DNA of 32,570 nucleotides from Desulfotignum sp. (GTDB lineage: Bacteria; Desulfobacterota; Desulfobacteria; Desulfobacterales; Desulfobacteraceae): the NCBI GenBank assembly GCA_011390635.1, contig JAABSA010000040.1:1-32570 (forward strand), in the 5' to 3' direction. The notes beneath the pieces were generated by a model. The model did not search any database. It saw only the letters and a list, made by a program, of their open reading frames with translations, and was not told where the DNA came from. The position numbers and the translations under genes were made by a program. Shown here piece after piece: positions 28,504-32,570 of this stretch (the first letter of the stretch is position 1; each line of letters begins with the position of its first letter).

Positions 28504-31500
28504 ATGTTAAAACGGATCAAGTCCATTACCATATTATTCATAATGGTTTTTCCTTTGCCGCTGCATGCTGCATTATTCCAGGTCGGTCCCCAGAGAACTT
28601 ATCAGACGTTGCAGGAAGTCGCCGTGCTGCTTAATCCCGGTGATGTGGTAGAGGTTGATGGAGACCATACCTATCCAGGGGATATTGTCTTTAACCGGGC
28701 AGGATCAGCATTGGAAAAAATACATATCAGGGGAATTCGGGTCAATGGCAACCGGCCGGTGATTTCAGGAGGAAGTAACGGTGTTGCCTTTACTACGCCA
28801 TGGCCGTATACCGGGCCGGAGGGTGGACATCATTATGTTTTTGAAGGTTTTGAAGTAACGAATGCCCAAATCAGGGGGATTTTCCACCAGGCCCAGGATC
28901 TTACAATCAGAGACTGTTTGGTTCATGATTGTCCTGCGCATGGCATCCTGGGGGCTGATCAGGGATCCGGTTCACTTCTCCTGGAATACACGGAAGTGAC
29001 TCGCTGCGGCAGCGGAGATAATCGTCACCAGATTTACATGGCTACTGATGAAGTCAACAATCCCGGAAGCATTTTTAGAATGCAGAACTGTTTTATTCAC
29101 AATGCCGGGGGGGGGAATAATGTCAAAAGCCGGGCCGAGCGGAATGAAATTTATTATAACTGGATTGAAGGTGCTTTTTACCACGAATTGGAATTGATCG
29201 GTCCTGATTCTGATGCCGATGGCGGCAATCCGTTTTTAAAAAGAGAAGACAGTGATGTTGTGGGAAACGTATTGATCAAAAGGGCCACCATTGCCAATAA
29301 CAACCCGGACTTTTCGGTTATACGGATCGGCGGTGACGGAACAGGAGAAAGCAATGGTCGATACCGTTTTGTGAACAATACCATCATGAGCGGTACGGGA
29401 GCTGTATTCAGAATTTTTGACACCCTGGAGTCGGTTGAAATTCACAATAATATTCTGTTTAATCCTGCCGGTATTGTCCGGTTTAAAAGAACTGTTGAAG
29501 CGAACTGGGTATCAGGCCAGGAAACCATATCCGGTGGGAATAACTGGGTCAAAGCCGGTGTCGAGGAATTACCCGTACAGTTAATCAACACGGTGATGGG
29601 TAATGATCCCGGGTTTACTGCCGCAAACCAGAACAATCTTTATCCGGATGCAGACAGTCCGCTAATTAATGCCGGGACCCTGACTACAGAGTCTGCTGCA
29701 GGGTTTGAATTCCCGGACCCTCTGCCCGTACCCTTGAAATTGCCGCCGCAGGGAGCCATTGAATCTGTTGGAGCGGCTCTTTCAAGAGTTATAACGGGAA
29801 ATATTGACATCGGGGCTTTTGAAAAAAATAATGCCGGCAATGTGCTTTATGTTGATGATGACAACAGGTCCGGCATTCAAAATGGAACCATCCAATATCC
29901 CTATGAGGACATCCAGACCGCTGTTGAAAATGCAGTCAGCGGGGATATCATAAAGACCGCCACAGGCTCCTACGGCCCCGTGGAAACCCTGGGAAAATCC
30001 CTCACTTTTTCAGGGGGCTTTACAGGCGCTGTTACCGCAACTTATACCAGCGGTCAGGGCGGGGATTTTTCCAGCCAGGCACATGGCCCGGATGCTACTG
30101 TCATTAGCGGAGGGTTTCAAAATAATGGTGTGACGTTCACCCGTTTTGATGATAACGCCTATCATGGTGTCCTGGATAATTTTACGGTCAGCAGCAGCCG
30201 TAAGGGAATTGTATGGGATACGCAAATATCCTGGCCGCCTCCGGACAACATAACCATCAGTAATTCAATTGTTGAAAATAACGGGCAAGCCGGGGATACC
30301 TCCACTGGTTCCGGGATTCTCCTCTGCGGGGAAAACAACAGGATTATAAGCAATGTCATTCGAAATAACCATGGCGGGCGGGGTGCCGGACTGTCCCGCA
30401 GCGGAACACCCGTAAATCTTCTGGTAACTGGAAACCGGATTGAAAACAATATCTGCTATGATGACCATGGCGGCGGGGTGTATTTAGATGGAAGTGTTAC
30501 CCTGACCAATAACCTGATCAGCGGCAACCGGATTGAATTGGGATATGGATGGGGCGGCGGGATTCTGATACTGGGAACGGCACAGATGTCACTGAACACC
30601 ATCAGTAACAATTATGCTCCGACTTACGGTGGCGGCGTTTTTATTGACGAAGGCGCCACAGCCTACATGAACAATGACCTGGTATACCATAATATAACCG
30701 AACAGGGAATTGGTGCCGGGGTAGCGGTTGATGACGGATATGAAGGTGCATCCCGCCTTTTCATGACCAATTGTACCGTTGTCTTTAACAACCCTGATTT
30801 TCCCGCTGATGAATACTCACGAGGCGGTAATGGAATGTTCCTGGACAGTAACTCTTCTGCAACTGTAACCAATTCTGTTTTCTGGGGTAATGTTGATGAT
30901 TTTTATGTCCGCGACGGCAGCGCCCTGGCACTGACCTATTCGCTGAATCAGGAAGGATGGGCCGGAACCGGTAATTTTTCAGCAGACCCCTTGTTTGCAG
31001 ATCCGGCAACAGGAAACTTTTACCTGAAATCAGTCACTGGCCGGTATAATCCTGCAACCGCCACTTTTATATCTGACAACAGTCACAGTCCCGGTATTGA
31101 CGCCGGTGATCCGGTGTCATCCTTTTCCAATGAGCCACAGCCCAATGGTTCCCGTATCAATGTGGGCTGTTATGGCAATACGGCCCAGGCCAGCCGGTCG
31201 CAGCAAGCCGGATCCGTCATTATCCTGACCGGCACATCCCCGAATCATACCATCGCAGCAGGCACTGATGCCCGAGTCTATGGTACAGCACCATCCAACC
31301 AGATTATCCTTGCAAGCGGATCAAAGGCAGAATTGCTCAATTTTCCTGGACAGAACTTCATACAGATTCAAGCCAGCTCAAATCTGTTTTCCGTTTCCCG
31401 TTCAGGTACTTTTGTGACTTTTGAAGGATCAGACGGAACAGTCCTGAAAATACCGGCTACGGCTTCTGTCCAGACCATTGCCTTCACTGACCAGACTTTG

Positions 31501-31581
31501 ACGTTGAATATTCATAATAATCAGGTGATGCTGGATGACCAGGTGATTACATTAATCCACGCTTCAATTGAAGGCGGTTAG
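28504..31581 (+). CDS. Secreted double right-handed beta-helix protein
   Basis: 1025 aa. Residues 1-22 are a signal peptide (IMVFPLPLHA). A first parallel beta-helix covers about 25-420, rich in short Asn-containing turns (VFEGFEVTNAQIRGIF, NNTIMSGTGAVFRIF). A second begins near 447 with LYVDDDNRSG and PYEDIQTAVENA, the opening seen in DUF1565/pectate-lyase-like repeats, and runs to about 880 with many GGG and NN turns. Residues about 903-1025 form a separate repeat-like C-terminal domain (SNLFSVSRSGTFVTFEGSDG, then VMLDDQVI), which I associate with surface proteins. AAGGAG sits 8 bases before the ATG. No catalytic site is evident; polysaccharide binding, a lyase or an adhesin are all possible. 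It follows the remnant region directly. Confidence 0.85.
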   Translation: MLKRIKSITILFIMVFPLPLHAALFQVGPQRTYQTLQEVAVLLNPGDVVEVDGDHTYPGDIVFNRAGSALEKIHIRGIRVNGNRPVISGGSNGVAFTTPWPYTGPEGGHHYVFEGFEVTNAQIRGIFHQAQDLTIRDCLVHDCPAHGILGADQGSGSLLLEYTEVTRCGSGDNRHQIYMATDEVNNPGSIFRMQNCFIHNAGGGNNVKSRAERNEIYYNWIEGAFYHELELIGPDSDADGGNPFLKREDSDVVGNVLIKRATIANNNPDFSVIRIGGDGTGESNGRYRFVNNTIMSGTGAVFRIFDTLESVEIHNNILFNPAGIVRFKRTVEANWVSGQETISGGNNWVKAGVEELPVQLINTVMGNDPGFTAANQNNLYPDADSPLINAGTLTTESAAGFEFPDPLPVPLKLPPQGAIESVGAALSRVITGNIDIGAFEKNNAGNVLYVDDDNRSGIQNGTIQYPYEDIQTAVENAVSGDIIKTATGSYGPVETLGKSLTFSGGFTGAVTATYTSGQGGDFSSQAHGPDATVISGGFQNNGVTFTRFDDNAYHGVLDNFTVSSSRKGIVWDTQISWPPPDNITISNSIVENNGQAGDTSTGSGILLCGENNRIISNVIRNNHGGRGAGLSRSGTPVNLLVTGNRIENNICYDDHGGGVYLDGSVTLTNNLISGNRIELGYGWGGGILILGTAQMSLNTISNNYAPTYGGGVFIDEGATAYMNNDLVYHNITEQGIGAGVAVDDGYEGASRLFMTNCTVVFNNPDFPADEYSRGGNGMFLDSNSSATVTNSVFWGNVDDFYVRDGSALALTYSLNQEGWAGTGNFSADPLFADPATGNFYLKSVTGRYNPATATFISDNSHSPGIDAGDPVSSFSNEPQPNGSRINVGCYGNTAQASRSQQAGSVIILTGTSPNHTIAAGTDARVYGTAPSNQIILASGSKAELLNFPGQNFIQIQASSNLFSVSRSGTFVTFEGSDGTVLKIPATASVQTIAFTDQTLTLNIHNNQVMLDDQVITLIHASIEGG

Positions 31582-31885
31582 GACGAACCGGTTTCCTCAC
31601 AACAAAAAGCCCCTATGGGCCGGGGATGGCATGGCTGAAAAAATGTTCCTTTTACAATGGTATAGAGCCCTCCTCATTTCAAGCAGCCTGTCCACCAGTT
31701 GCCTGTGTTGTGTGTGATCCGCGTCAATTATCTTGGCCGGTTTTTTCCATGATAACTGTTGTGCCGGACATTGATGCCAGTTCAGAGAACTTGTTCAGAA
31801 AATTTTACTTGCTTGATTTATTGGGATACTGTTGATAATAAGCTGAAATACGATTTTTCACGCAAGTAGATAAAAGGAAAAAGAA
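31582..31885. other. 304-bp intergenic stretch
   Basis: No gene is supported. A short GC-rich segment near 31608-31625 (AAAAAGCCCCTATGGGCC) resembles a weak hairpin with a T run on the minus strand only, but no minus-strand gene precedes it. The right end is AT-rich and may hold the promoter of the winged-helix gene; I cannot pick clear hexamers. Confidence 0.4.
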
Positions 31886-32266
31886 ATGAAAGTTAATATT
31901 TCCATCCAATTTGACCAGGAATTTACCACAGCTATCAAGGACGCTTTTCGAGAGATCTCAGAAGGGATTAGAAACCAGCAAGTAAATCTTGATGAATCTG
32001 ATAGTTCTGTGCCAACCCAAAAGGTCTCCGAGCCAAAGCCAAAACAAACCAAGCCGGCCGCTAAAAGAAAACCAAGAGCCAAACAAACATTGAGAGGCAC
32101 TGTCTTGAAGGTTATCGAAAAAAACAAAGACGGCATATCAAGAAAAGAACTGCAGGAAGAAACCGGCTTCTCCACAAAGCAAATCTCAAACTATGTATAT
32201 CAGCTTAAAAAAACTCAGAAGATTGAGATGACAGAAGACGGACTGTTGAAGCCCCTTTATTTTTGA
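31886..32266 (+). CDS. Small DNA-binding protein with basic linker and C-terminal winged helix
   Basis: 126 aa. Residues 1-35 are a strand-helix segment (MKVNISIQFDQEFTTAIKDA) that could dimerise. Residues about 47-68 are a Lys/Pro/Ala-rich tail (KPKQTKPAAKRKPRAKQ), like those of nucleoid proteins. Residues about 69-126 form a winged helix-turn-helix (VLKVIEKNKDGISRKELQEE, TGFSTKQISNYVYQLKK, then a wing IEMTEDGLLKPLYF). AAAAGGAAAAAGAA precedes the ATG. It stands alone and converges on the TRAP permease gene. A transcription regulator or histone-like DNA binder is inferred; no family name is certain. Confidence 0.78.
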   Translation: MKVNISIQFDQEFTTAIKDAFREISEGIRNQQVNLDESDSSVPTQKVSEPKPKQTKPAAKRKPRAKQTLRGTVLKVIEKNKDGISRKELQEETGFSTKQISNYVYQLKKTQKIEMTEDGLLKPLYF

Positions 32267-32297
32267 TCATGTCCGTTGCCACTTGTGTCACGGGCAT

Positions 32298-32570
32298 TTA
32301 TCCCATTAAGCCAGGCAGCCATAATGCCAGGGCCGGCCATATGATGATCATAGCCATGGCCACCATGTCACATCCGATAAACGGCAGGGCTGCATAACAG
32401 ATATCTTTTATGCCGATATCATCGCTTGCTACCCCTTTCATCACAAATAGCATCATTCCGAACAGCGGAGTTGTCATACCCATTTCAAAGTTTATGAGCA
32501 TGATGATGCTGAACCAGACAGGATCAAATCCGAGCATATGGATGCCATGATCATTTTCCAGTGCAGCCTG
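32298..32570 (-). CDS. TRAP transporter large permease (DctM-like), C-terminal part
   Basis: The last 90 residues of an inner-membrane protein whose start lies beyond the right edge. The reading frame is open to the window end. The hydrophobic segments and the strings INFEMGMTTPLFGMMLFVMKG, DIGIKDICYAALPF and IIWPALALWLP match the C-terminus of TRAP large permeases, where N.E.G..TPP.G..LFV.KG is conserved. These carry out sodium-driven uptake of organic acids with a small subunit and a periplasmic binding protein, none of which is visible here. The TPP is TPL, a minor change. It stops at 32298, convergent with the winged-helix gene. Confidence 0.88.
   Translation of the reverse strand, partial: QAALENDHGIHMLGFDPVWFSIIMLINFEMGMTTPLFGMMLFVMKGVASDDIGIKDICYAALPFIGCDMVAMAMIIIWPALALWLPGLMG

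Overview
The window looks like chromosomal DNA from a sulfate-reducing Desulfobacterota, most like the Desulfobacteraceae. This is an inference from a futalosine-type menaquinone operon, a PUFA-synthase-like lipid cluster (PfaA/PfaD) of the kind found in marine deltaproteobacteria, a TRAP transporter end and moderately GC-rich codon use. No marker here fixes the genus.

Layout. Bases 1-77 are the 3' end of a 5S rRNA and its terminator, so the window starts just past an rrn operon. A small unknown gene (114-410, minus) follows. A minus-strand block from 13729 down to 840 then carries: a long acidic-linker protein with a degenerate formylglycine-generating-enzyme fold, the tyrosine recombinase xerD, pfaD (enoyl reductase) and a 2710-residue PfaA-like megasynthase. 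The megasynthase reads KS-AT-ACP-ACP-KR-DH plus a FabA-type DH pair. It has no second KS/chain-length factor, and no phosphopantetheinyl transferase is in the window.

Divergently from 13863 runs a tightly overlapping plus-strand operon: a ParA/MinD-like ATPase, a 132-residue unknown, a coiled-coil protein with two topoisomerase-type zinc ribbons, then mqnE, mqnC, aminodeoxyfutalosine deaminase and mqnA. The last four supply most of the futalosine route to menaquinone; mqnB and mqnD must lie elsewhere.

Next is a translation/purine block: tRNA-Pro(CGG) on minus, purA and tadA on minus, and tRNA-Arg(ACG) on plus. tadA lies about 290 bp from the tRNA whose A34 it is expected to deaminate. tadA and tRNA-Pro share a 17-bp element at the same distance upstream of similar promoters.

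From 23349 to the end the DNA is accessory in character: two small minus-strand genes (one a 54-residue zinc-ribbon protein), a large secreted DUF4214/metallopeptidase-like protein, a scar where remnants of an IS1595-type transposase, a response-regulator receiver domain and a lipocalin are butted together, a secreted double beta-helix protein, a winged-helix protein with a basic linker, and the C-terminus of a TRAP transporter large permease running off the right edge.

The most notable items are the condensed PfaA architecture with repeat-rich linkers, the three-part gene scar at 27.9-28.5 kb, and the tadA/tRNA neighbourhood with its shared upstream element.
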